From contig NZ_CP084541.1 of the NCBI RefSeq assembly GCF_020410765.1, forward strand, positions 4,855,001 through 4,919,000: 64,000 nt of DNA. Direction: 5' to 3'. The position numbers were made by a program, and so were the translations under genes. Source of the DNA: Streptomyces marincola (GTDB taxonomy: Bacteria > Actinomycetota > Actinomycetes > Streptomycetales > Streptomycetaceae). Positions 16,081-23,762 of this stretch are shown here, one piece after another; position 1 is the first letter of the stretch; every line of letters begins with the position of its first letter. The notes under the pieces were generated by a model, which saw only the letters and a list, made by a program, of their open reading frames with translations, had not been told where the DNA came from and searched no databases.

Positions 16081-18150
16081 ATGCGATTCCGCCGTGGATC
16101 GACCATCGGCAGTCCGGCCGGATCGAGAACCGGATCGAGAACACGCACGAGGTCAAGGCGCCTGGTGATCGCCGGCGCCGTCGCCCTGTCCATGCCGCTC
16201 GGCCTGACGGCCGCCGCACAGGGCACCGCGGGCTCGCCGTTCGGCGACGAGCCCGAACTGCGACAGTACGAGGAGCAGTTCCTGTCGCTGTACGAAACGA
16301 TCAAGGACCCGGCCAACGGGTACTTCTCGGACGAGGGCATCCCCTACCACTCGGTCGAGACGCTGATCGTGGAGGCGCCCGACCACGGTCACCAGACCAC
16401 ATCGGAGGCGTACTCCTACCTGATCTGGCTCGAAGCGCAGTACGGCCAGGTCACCGGCGACTGGCAGCCGTTCAACGACGCCTGGGCGCTCATGGAGGAG
16501 TGGATGATCCCCTCCGCCGACGAGCAGCCGAGCAACAGCTTCTACAACCCGGGCTCGCCCGCGACCTACGCGCCCGAGTCCACCGACCCGACGGACTATC
16601 CGGCCCCGATGGACCCCGCGGTCCCGGTCGGCCAGGACCCGCTCGCCGATGAACTGTCCGCCACCTACGGCTCGGACGAGATCTACGGCATGCACTGGCT
16701 CCAGGACGTGGACGACACCTACGGGTACGGAGCGGCCTGCGGCGGCACCGCGGGCGACCCGACGTTCATCAACACCTTCCAGCGCGGCCCGCAGGAGTCC
16801 ACCTGGGAGACCGTCACGCACCCCTCGTGCGAGGACTTCTCGCACGGCGGCGAGAACGGCTACCTCGACCTGTTCACCGAGGACGCGGCCTACGCCGAGC
16901 AGTGGCGCTACACCAACGCCCCCGACGCCGACGCGCGCGCCGTGCAGGCCGCCTACTGGGCCAACCAGTGGGCCGCGGAGCAGGGCAACGCCGCGGCCGT
17001 GGCCGGTACCGTCGAGAAGGCCGCGCGGATGGGCGACTACCTGCGCTACTCGATGTACGACAAGTACTTCAAGGAGATCGGCGACTGCGTCGGCCCGAGC
17101 GCGTGCCCGGCGGGCACCGGCAAGAACAGCAACCACCAGCTGATGTCCTGGTACTACGCCTGGGGCGGCGCGCTGGACAGCTCGGCCGGCTGGGCGTGGC
17201 GGATCGGTTCGAGCTACGCGCACTTCGGCTACCAGAACCCGATGGCCGCGTACGTGCTCTCCACCGACGACGCGCTGATCCCGCAATCACCCACCGCGGG
17301 TGAGGACTGGGGCAACAGCCTCGACCGCATGATCGAGTTCTACACGTGGCTCCAGTCGGCCGAGGGCGCCATCGCCGGAGGTGCGACCAACAGCTGGGAG
17401 GGCCACTACGGCGAGGCGCCGGCGGGCACGCCGACGTTCTACGGCATGTACTACGACGAGAAGCCCGTGTACCACGACCCGCCGTCCAACCGCTGGTTCG
17501 GCATGCAGGCGTGGTCCATGCAGCGGCTCGCCGAGTACTACCACGTCAGTGGCGACGAGCGCGTCGCGCCCGTCCTCGACAAGTGGGCCGACTGGGTCGT
17601 CAGCGAGGTCACCGTCGGGGAGGGCGGGGACTTCCGGATTCCGGCCGAACTCTCCTGGAGCGGCGCGCCCGACACCTGGGACCCGGACAACCCCGGCGAC
17701 AACTCCGACCTGCACGTCGAGGTCACCGCGTACTCGCAGGACGTCGGCGTGACCGGCTCGCTGGCCAACGCCCTGTCCTACTACGCCGCCGCCAGCGGCG
17801 ACACCGCGGCCCGGGAGACCGCGGCGGGGCTGCTCGACGCGCTGCTCGCCCACCAGGACGAGCAGGGGATCGCGGTGCCGGAGACCCGCGGCGACTACAG
17901 CCGGTTCGGGGACGAGGTGTACATCCCGGAGGGCTGGAGCGGCACGATGCCCAACGGCGACGTGATCGAGCCGGGCTCCACGTTCGAGTCGATCCGCACC
18001 TTCTACCACGACGACCCGGCGTGGCCGCAGGTCGAGGAGTACCTCAACGGCGGCGAGGCGCCGACCTTCGAATACCACCGGTTCTGGGCCCAGGCGGACA
18101 TCGCCATCGCCCTGGCCACCTACACCCAGCTCTTCGGGGCTGAGGAGTAG
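16081..18150 (+). CDS. Secreted GH48 exo-cellulase without a carbohydrate-binding module
   Basis: A 689-residue GH48 protein. The ATG at 16081 follows GCGAGGAGGATGCC and starts an Arg-rich signal peptide with a hydrophobic core (LVIAGAVALSMPLGLTAAAQ, cleaved near residue 48). The GH48 domain begins at about residue 60 and fills the rest. Glu109 in TTSEAYSY corresponds to the GH48 catalytic acid. Other family blocks include DEIYGMHWLQDVDD, FINTFQRGPQES, GGATNSWEGHYG, FYGMYYDEKPVYHDPPSN and TFEYHRFWAQADIA. GH48 enzymes are processive reducing-end cellobiohydrolases. There is no CBM or dockerin, so it should be a free enzyme. Its nearly identical paralogue at 20720-23398 carries CBM2. It is divergent from GH6 and under a perfect CebR box. 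Confidence 0.95.
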   Translation: MRFRRGSTIGSPAGSRTGSRTRTRSRRLVIAGAVALSMPLGLTAAAQGTAGSPFGDEPELRQYEEQFLSLYETIKDPANGYFSDEGIPYHSVETLIVEAPDHGHQTTSEAYSYLIWLEAQYGQVTGDWQPFNDAWALMEEWMIPSADEQPSNSFYNPGSPATYAPESTDPTDYPAPMDPAVPVGQDPLADELSATYGSDEIYGMHWLQDVDDTYGYGAACGGTAGDPTFINTFQRGPQESTWETVTHPSCEDFSHGGENGYLDLFTEDAAYAEQWRYTNAPDADARAVQAAYWANQWAAEQGNAAAVAGTVEKAARMGDYLRYSMYDKYFKEIGDCVGPSACPAGTGKNSNHQLMSWYYAWGGALDSSAGWAWRIGSSYAHFGYQNPMAAYVLSTDDALIPQSPTAGEDWGNSLDRMIEFYTWLQSAEGAIAGGATNSWEGHYGEAPAGTPTFYGMYYDEKPVYHDPPSNRWFGMQAWSMQRLAEYYHVSGDERVAPVLDKWADWVVSEVTVGEGGDFRIPAELSWSGAPDTWDPDNPGDNSDLHVEVTAYSQDVGVTGSLANALSYYAAASGDTAARETAAGLLDALLAHQDEQGIAVPETRGDYSRFGDEVYIPEGWSGTMPNGDVIEPGSTFESIRTFYHDDPAWPQVEEYLNGGEAPTFEYHRFWAQADIAIALATYTQLFGAEE

Positions 18151-18195
18151 GTCCGAGGCGGCGGGGCGTTGAGGTCCGCCCCGCCCGCCACCCAC

Positions 18196-18233
18196 CCGAG
18201 GGCCCCGGCCACACCGCCGACCGGGGCCCTCGG
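18196..18233 (+). terminator. Terminator hairpin after GH48
   Basis: A perfect 13-bp stem (CCGAGGGCCCCGG with CCGGGGCCCTCGG) with a 12-nt loop, 45 bp after the GH48 stop. Confidence 0.65.
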
Positions 18234-18374
18234 CCATGCCCGCGGCAGGCGGTAGGGTCGGGCGCGTGAGGTGAGGCGCCCGGCGGCACGTGCCCGTGCC
18301 GCGCGACGAGGTCCCCCGCCGTCGCGGCAGACCGCGACGGCCGTCAGCCGATCCGGAAGCCGTGACCCACCGCC

Positions 18375-19406
18375 ATGACCTCTGCCTCGCCCAGCCCTTG
18401 CCCTTCCGCGACACCCTCACCCCCTTCCTCCCCTTCCTCCCCTTCCTCCCCTCCTTCCCCTGCCCCCGCCGCCCCGGCCGGCTCCGCGCCCGGTACCCGG
18501 GAGATCTCCGCGGTACTCGCGGAACGCTGGCGCCTGCCAGGCGCGGTCGTCACCGAACTGCCGGGCGGCATGAACTCCCTCACCTGGCACGTCGGTCACC
18601 GCGGTGCCCGCTGGGTGGCCAAGGCCGTTCCCCGGGGCGGTCCTGAGCGGCCCCTCCGGTACGGGCTGCGCCTCGCCGCGCTGGCCGAGGCCGCGGGCGT
18701 TCCCTCGGGCGTGCCGGAACGCGCGGCGGACGGGCGGCTGACCGCCCGCGTCCGCGGCCATGTGCTCGCGCTGCTGCGCTGGGTCCCGGGCCGCGAACTC
18801 AACGGCGCCGACCCGGGCGACCTCGCCCGCCTCGGCGCGACGCTGGCCCGCGCGCACCTCGCGCTCGGCACCGGCACGGTGTCGCAGGACCGGGCCCGCG
18901 CGTCCTTCGACCCGGCGGCCGGTGGCCGGGAGGCCGCGTACGCGGTCCGCCCCTGGATACGCCCGGCGCTGGCCGGGGCGGCGGAGCGGCTGCGCCGCGT
19001 GCGCCCCGAGACGCTGACGTGGGGACCGTCGCACGGTGACCCGGCGCCCGAGCACTTCAGGTTCGACCCGCGCACCGGCCGGTGCGGTCTCATCGACTGG
19101 GGCGCCGCCGGGCACCGGCCGCGGCTCTACGACCTGGCCACCGCGGTGCTCGACGCGGGCGGCCCGGACGGGGCGGGCCCGTTGCTGCGCGCGTACACCG
19201 AGGGCGGTGGGCTGCCCTCCGAGGAGATCGAACGCGGACTGCTGCCCGTGCTCGACTTCCGGTACGCGGTCAACACCCTTTACTACGCGGACCGCTTCGC
19301 GCGCGGTGCCACAGGGCCCGAGGGCCCCGGCGGCAACGAGGAACGGCTCGACCACGCCCGCCGCTGGTTCGAGCGGCGGGCCGGTGGCCTCCCGGGCGGC
19401 GGGTGA
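18375..19406 (+). CDS. Aminoglycoside-phosphotransferase-like (APH) kinase family protein
   Basis: A 343-residue protein. Residues 1-40 are low-complexity Ser/Pro coded by a CT-rich tract that includes three 9-bp repeats (18421-18447). The kinase-like fold follows: substrate and ATP region around GGMNSLTWHVGHRGARWVAK, catalytic loop SHGDPAPEHFRFD near residue 220, and metal-binding GLIDWGAAGHRPR near 240. This is the APH/choline-kinase-type phosphotransferase family; the substrate is unknown (sugar, aminoglycoside or small metabolite). It lies alone between the two cellulase pairs and has no CebR box. The true start may lie within the Ser/Pro segment, but no better ATG or GTG is visible after it. 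Confidence 0.7.
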   Translation: MTSASPSPCPSATPSPPSSPSSPSSPPSPAPAAPAGSAPGTREISAVLAERWRLPGAVVTELPGGMNSLTWHVGHRGARWVAKAVPRGGPERPLRYGLRLAALAEAAGVPSGVPERAADGRLTARVRGHVLALLRWVPGRELNGADPGDLARLGATLARAHLALGTGTVSQDRARASFDPAAGGREAAYAVRPWIRPALAGAAERLRRVRPETLTWGPSHGDPAPEHFRFDPRTGRCGLIDWGAAGHRPRLYDLATAVLDAGGPDGAGPLLRAYTEGGGLPSEEIERGLLPVLDFRYAVNTLYYADRFARGATGPEGPGGNEERLDHARRWFERRAGGLPGGG

Positions 19407-19595
19407 CCGAGGACGGGCGGCGAACCGGGCGCGGGACCGCACGCCGCCGGGCCGCGACGTCCGCCGCAGCGCATCCGGTCGCCGCGCATCCGGCCCGCAC
19501 CGCATGCGCCCGCCCGGCGCGCACGTGACACGAACGCGCCCGTGCCGGCACGGACCGGCTGAGGTGAGGGGAGCAGCGGAGCAGTGGGGCCGCGT

Positions 19596-20429
19596 TCAGC
19601 ACCACCACAGGAAGCAGCCGTCGTCCTCCTCGTCCCGGCCGCCCTCGTCCGCGTCTCCCTCCCCGTCCCCTCCGCCGTCGCCGCCGCCCTGGCCCGGCTC
19701 CTCCTGCTCCCCGGTCGGGGACGCGGACGCCGACGCGGTCGGCTCGGGCGAGGTGCCGCCCGGCGGCGGGGTCTCCTCGGGCGTACCGGACGGAGGGGTG
19801 GGGGAGCGCGTCTCGATCGCGCCCTCCTCGCGCACCGGGGGCGGGGGCGGAGGGCGTTCGTCCGCGGCGTCCTGACCGGCCTCGGGCGCGGTCGGCTCGG
19901 GCGCCGTCGCCGGTTCCCCGGCGTCGGCCCCCGAACTGTCGCCGCTCTCCGCGCCGGTGGGGCCGGGCTCGCCGGACGGCGACTCCGGGGGTTCGGCCGT
20001 CGCGGCCGGCTCGGCCGGTCCCGCGGCCTCCGTCGGCCGGTCCTCGTCCGCTGATCCCCCCGCGGGCACCACCACGTCACCGGCCTCGACGACCGCGATG
20101 CCGAGGACCGCGATGCCGAGCGCGGCGGCGGCCAGGTACCGGCGGCCGGTTCTGCGGCGAGCCGCGTGCCGCTTGCCGCCGGCCGGCGGCGGTGGCCCGG
20201 GTTCCGCTTCATCGCCGCCCGGCGCGCGCGCCGCGTCGCGCTCCCCGGCGGGTGCCGACTCCACGCCCGGCGCGGGTTCCCCTCCCGGCGCGGGTTCCTC
20301 CGGCGGCACGGGCCGCCGCGCGGCGGCCCGGCGGCCGGGCGCCTCGGCGGCCCACCCGGTCAGCTCGCCGCAGCCCGGGCATATGAGCGCGCCGTTGAGA
20401 TGCCGTCGGCAGGTCTCGCAATAGTCCAT
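19596..20429 (-). CDS. SCO2400-like zinc-ribbon membrane protein
   Basis: This protein has 277 residues. The N-terminus MDYCETCRRHLNGALICPGC carries two CxxC pairs that would bind zinc. A charged low-complexity region leads to one membrane helix (YLAAAALGIAVLGIAVVEAG, about residue 99), followed by a long Pro/Glu/Ser/Gly-rich extracytoplasmic tail. The tail ends in the odd motif DDGCFLWWC. This layout matches the conserved Streptomyces family named after SCO2400, whose function is unknown. The zinc ribbon should be cytoplasmic and the tail outside. There is no visible link to the cellulases on either side. Confidence 0.7.
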   Translation of the reverse strand: MDYCETCRRHLNGALICPGCGELTGWAAEAPGRRAAARRPVPPEEPAPGGEPAPGVESAPAGERDAARAPGGDEAEPGPPPPAGGKRHAARRRTGRRYLAAAALGIAVLGIAVVEAGDVVVPAGGSADEDRPTEAAGPAEPAATAEPPESPSGEPGPTGAESGDSSGADAGEPATAPEPTAPEAGQDAADERPPPPPPVREEGAIETRSPTPPSGTPEETPPPGGTSPEPTASASASPTGEQEEPGQGGGDGGGDGEGDADEGGRDEEDDGCFLWWC

Positions 20430-20502
20430 GGCTCCCCGTTTCGTCGGCGATGAACCACTGGGGTGCCGAACACCTTAGCGACGCACAGGGAATGGACATG
20501 CC

Positions 20503-20534
20503 CGTGCCCCGGAGTGCGATCACTCCGGGGCACG
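20503..20534 (-). terminator. Hairpin downstream of the CBM2-GH48 gene
   Basis: A perfect 14-bp stem (CGTGCCCCGGAGTG with CACTCCGGGGCACG) with a 4-nt loop. It lies 186 bp beyond the GH48 stop and upstream of the zinc-ribbon gene start, so it can end the GH48 transcript. Confidence 0.6.
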
Positions 20535-20719
20535 AGTCGCGCACGATTCCCTCACCGGGAAACCGCAACGCGTTGCCACGTCATTTCTTTCGTGACTCTT
20601 TCCGCGCGCCTTTCCTTGATCCTCGCCACGTCACGGCTCTCCCGAATCACGGACGGCCGTGTCCGCTCTCCCGGGATTTCCAGGGCTTTCCCTGGCTTTC
20701 CCGAGCTGCCCCGGGCCGC

Positions 20720-23398
20720 CTATTCCTCGAAGAGATTGGAGTAGGTGGCCAGGGCGACGGCGATGTCCGCCTGGGCCCAGAACCGGTGGTACTCGAACGT
20801 CGGCGCCTCGCCGCCGTTGAGGTACTCCTCGACCTGCGGCCACGCCGGGTCGTCGTGGTAGAAGGTGCGGATCGACTCGAACGTGGAGCCCGGCTCGATC
20901 ACGTCGCCGTTGGGCATCGTGCCGCTCCAGCCCGGCGGAATGTAGATCTCCTGGTCGAACCGGGAGAAGTCGTTCCGCGTCTCGGGCGTCGCGACGCCGA
21001 TCGGGTCGAGGTGCTCCCACAGCGCGTCGAGCAGCCCGGCCGCGGCGTCGCGCGCCGCGGTGTCGCCGCTGGCGGCGGCGTAGTAGGACAGGGCGTTGGC
21101 CAGCGAGCCGGTCACGCCGACGTCCTGCGAGTGGGCCGTGACCTCGACGTGCAGGTCGGAGTTGTCACCCGGGTTGTTCGGGTTCCAGGTGTCGGGCGCG
21201 CCCGTCCAGGCCAGGGTGGCCGGGATCTGGAAGTCCCCGCCCTCCCCGATGGTGACCTCGCTCAGCACCCAGTCGACCCACTTGTCCAGCACCTCGCCCG
21301 CGGCGGCGTCGTCCGAGGCGTAGTAGTACTCCGCGAGCCGCTGCATGGACCACGCCTGCATGCCGAACCACTGGTTGGACGGCGGGTCGTGGTACACGGG
21401 CTTCTCGTCGTAGTACATGCCGTAGAACGTCGGGGTGCCGGCCGGCGGGGTGCCGTAGTGGCCCTCCCAGCTGTTGGTCGCGCCGCCCGCGATGCCGCCC
21501 TCGTCCGACTGGAGCCACCGGTAGAACTCGACCTGGCGGTCCAGGCTCGTCGCCCAGTCGTCCTCGGCCGTCGGGGACTCGGGAACCAGGTCCGCGTCAC
21601 TGCTCAGCGCCCACGCGGCCATCGGGTTCTGGTAGCCGAAGTGCGCGTGGCTCGAACCGATCCGCCAGGCCCAGCCGGCCGAGGTGTCCAGCGCGCCGCC
21701 CCAGGCGTAGTACCAGGAGAGCAGGTAGTGCGCGCTGTCCTTGCCGCTGCCCGCCGGGCAGGAGGAGGCACCGACGCAGTTGCCGATCTCCTTGAAGTAC
21801 TTGTCGTACATGGCGTAGCGCAGGTAGTCGCCCATCCGCGCGGCCTTGTCGACGGTGCTCGCCACGGCCGAGGCGTTGCCCTGCTCGGCGGCCCACTGGT
21901 TGGCCCAGTAGGCGGCCTGCACGGCGCGCGCGTCGGCGTCGGGGGCGTTGGTGTAGCGCCACTGCTCGGCGTAGTTGGCGTCCCCGGTGAACAGGTCCAG
22001 GTAGCCGTTCTCGCCGCCGTAGGTGAAGTCGTCGCAGGACGGCTGCGGCACCGTCTCCCACACCGACTCCTGCGGGCCGCGCTGGAAGGTGTTGATGAAC
22101 GTCGGGTCGCCGCCGGTGCCGCCGCAGGCGTCACCGTAGCCGTACACGTCGTCGACGTCCTGGAGCCAGTGCATGCCGTAGATCTCGTCCGTGCCGTAGG
22201 TGGCGGACAGTTCATTGGCGAGCGGGTCCTGGCCGACGTCGATGGTGCCGTCGAGTTCGGCCGGGTAGTCCGCCGGGTCCGTCGACTCGGGCGCGTACGT
22301 GGCCGGGGACGACGGGTCGTAGAAGCTGTTCGTGGGCTGCGCGTCGGCGGAGGGGATCATCCACTCCTCCATCAGCTCCCACGAGTCGTTGAACGGACCC
22401 CAGTCCCCGGTGATCCGCCCGTACTGCGCTTCGAGCCAGATCAGGTAGGAGTACGCCTCGGAGGTCGTCTCGTGGCCGTAGTCCGGCGCCTCGACGAGCA
22501 GGGTCTCGACCGAGTGGTAGGGAATGCCCTCGTCCGAGAAGTACCCGTTGGCCGGGTCCTTGATCTGCCCGTACAGGTCGAGGAAGCGCTGCTCGTACTC
22601 GGTGTCCCCACCGGACGCGAGCTGCGTGACCGTGACCGTGGCCGGCTCGTGCCCGGCGGCGCTCGCCGTGAACGTGGCGGAGCCGCTGCCCGTGGTGCCC
22701 GCCGCGACGGTGATCGACTGGGTCGTGTTCCAGTTGGACGGTGTGAACGTCCGGCTGGTCGGCCCGGTGACCGTGAGGTCGGAGTTGCCGCTGGTGCGGG
22801 CGACGCGCACCGTGACGTTGGACTCGGGCTGCGCGTTGAGGCGCAGGCCGAACGTCCCGCTGGTGCCGGGCTGGAGCGCCAGCGACGTCGGGGTGGCGAC
22901 GACCGCCGGGTCCGCGACCGGCTCCTCGCCGCACACGGTGCCGTTGACCGAGAAGCTGGTCGGGGCGGTGTTGCTGCCCGAGTAGGTGAAGTTGGCCCCC
23001 GAGGTGACCGAACCGTTCACCGGGATGGTCGCGTTGTAGCTCTCGTTGGTGACCGTGACGGTCTGCCCCGACTGCGACCACCGGCCGTTCCAGCCCTGTG
23101 CGAGGCGCTGGTTGCCGGAGTAGGAGTAGGTGAGGGTCCAGCCGTTGATGGCGGCGCTGCCCTCGTTGTTGATCGTGACCGCGGCCGTGAATCCGGAGCC
23201 CCAGTCGTTCGCGCTGTAGTCGACGCTGCACGTCGGGTCGGCGGCCTGGGCGCTCTGGCTGCCCAGGCCCCCGGCCGTCAGGGCCAGCGGCAGCGCGAAA
23301 GCCACGCCCGCGGCGATGCGGGCGCGGCGTGCGATGCGTCGGCGTCCGTGTCCCGGCGGGGACGTCGTACCGCCCGGTGATCCTCTGCGAAGACGCAT
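20720..23398 (-). CDS. Secreted CBM2-Ig-GH48 exo-cellulase
   Basis: An 892-residue protein. The ATG at 23398 follows AAGGAGGGACC. The signal peptide (Arg-rich; GVAFALPLALTAGGLG) is cleaved near residue 53. Residues about 57-157 are a CBM2 with the bracketing cysteines (TCSVDYSANDWGSGF ... GTVCG) and surface Trp motifs GWTLTYSY and GWNGRWSQSG for crystalline cellulose. Residues about 162-258 form an Ig-like linker module (PTSLALQPGTSGTFGLRL; SNVTVRVARTSGNSDL). The GH48 domain fills the rest, with the catalytic Glu in TTSEAYSY and the family blocks GMHWLQDVDD and YYDEKPVYHDPP. The catalytic domain is nearly the same as that of the CBM-less GH48. It is divergent from CBM2-GH6, with a perfect CebR box 85 bp upstream. 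Confidence 0.95.
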   Translation of the reverse strand: MRLRRGSPGGTTSPPGHGRRRIARRARIAAGVAFALPLALTAGGLGSQSAQAADPTCSVDYSANDWGSGFTAAVTINNEGSAAINGWTLTYSYSGNQRLAQGWNGRWSQSGQTVTVTNESYNATIPVNGSVTSGANFTYSGSNTAPTSFSVNGTVCGEEPVADPAVVATPTSLALQPGTSGTFGLRLNAQPESNVTVRVARTSGNSDLTVTGPTSRTFTPSNWNTTQSITVAAGTTGSGSATFTASAAGHEPATVTVTQLASGGDTEYEQRFLDLYGQIKDPANGYFSDEGIPYHSVETLLVEAPDYGHETTSEAYSYLIWLEAQYGRITGDWGPFNDSWELMEEWMIPSADAQPTNSFYDPSSPATYAPESTDPADYPAELDGTIDVGQDPLANELSATYGTDEIYGMHWLQDVDDVYGYGDACGGTGGDPTFINTFQRGPQESVWETVPQPSCDDFTYGGENGYLDLFTGDANYAEQWRYTNAPDADARAVQAAYWANQWAAEQGNASAVASTVDKAARMGDYLRYAMYDKYFKEIGNCVGASSCPAGSGKDSAHYLLSWYYAWGGALDTSAGWAWRIGSSHAHFGYQNPMAAWALSSDADLVPESPTAEDDWATSLDRQVEFYRWLQSDEGGIAGGATNSWEGHYGTPPAGTPTFYGMYYDEKPVYHDPPSNQWFGMQAWSMQRLAEYYYASDDAAAGEVLDKWVDWVLSEVTIGEGGDFQIPATLAWTGAPDTWNPNNPGDNSDLHVEVTAHSQDVGVTGSLANALSYYAAASGDTAARDAAAGLLDALWEHLDPIGVATPETRNDFSRFDQEIYIPPGWSGTMPNGDVIEPGSTFESIRTFYHDDPAWPQVEEYLNGGEAPTFEYHRFWAQADIAVALATYSNLFEE

Positions 23399-23483
23399 GT
23401 GAGCGGTCCCTCCTTGCGGCTCGTTGAGAAATGAGGGGGGGTGGGGACTGCGCCTGTCAGGTGGTCGCGAAGTGAACAGCCAG

Positions 23484-23497
23484 TGGGAGCGCTCCCA
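23484..23497 (-). promoter_or_regulatory. Perfect CebR operator upstream of CBM2-GH48
   Basis: TGGGAGCGCTCCCA, 85 bp upstream of the start codon. Confidence 0.92.
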
Positions 23498-23660
23498 AGG
23501 ATGTGACCAAGACGCGTACGCGTCAAGACCTTGGACGCGAAGTCATGACCGGGCCGTGAGTTCCTTGGTCTAGCTGCGGAATTCAGGTGCTTCGCCAACA
23601 CATTTCTTGAACAGAACTCTGGCGGAGTGGGCCAGTTGCGGTTACCTTCCCTTCAACCAG

Positions 23661-23674
23661 TGGGAGCGCTTCCA
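23661..23674 (+). promoter_or_regulatory. CebR-like operator upstream of CBM2-GH6
   Basis: TGGGAGCGCTTCCA has one base off the perfect palindrome. It lies 88 bp upstream of the GH6 start. Confidence 0.85.
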
Positions 23675-23762
23675 AAGTCGAGACGTCAGGGCGGGCGTCG
23701 TCCCGGTCGCACCGGCACCCGTCGCCAAAGCCGCCGACTCGGCAATCATCGAAAGGAATCGC

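Larger units (their letters stand above)
23399..23762. promoter_or_regulatory. Divergent promoter region of the CBM2 GH48/GH6 pair
   Basis: This 364-bp region has two CebR-type boxes, one per gene. Both sit in sequence blocks shared with the first pair's promoters: CTTGGGAGCGCTCCCACTGG on the GH48 side and TCCCTTCAACCAGTGGG on the GH6 side. The spacing and the rest of the region differ from the first pair, and no gene is supported here. Confidence 0.8.

Noticed and set aside
16081..23398. Cellulosome components
   Set aside because: No dockerin or cohesin modules are seen in either GH48 or GH6; CBM2 and linkers point to free secreted enzymes.
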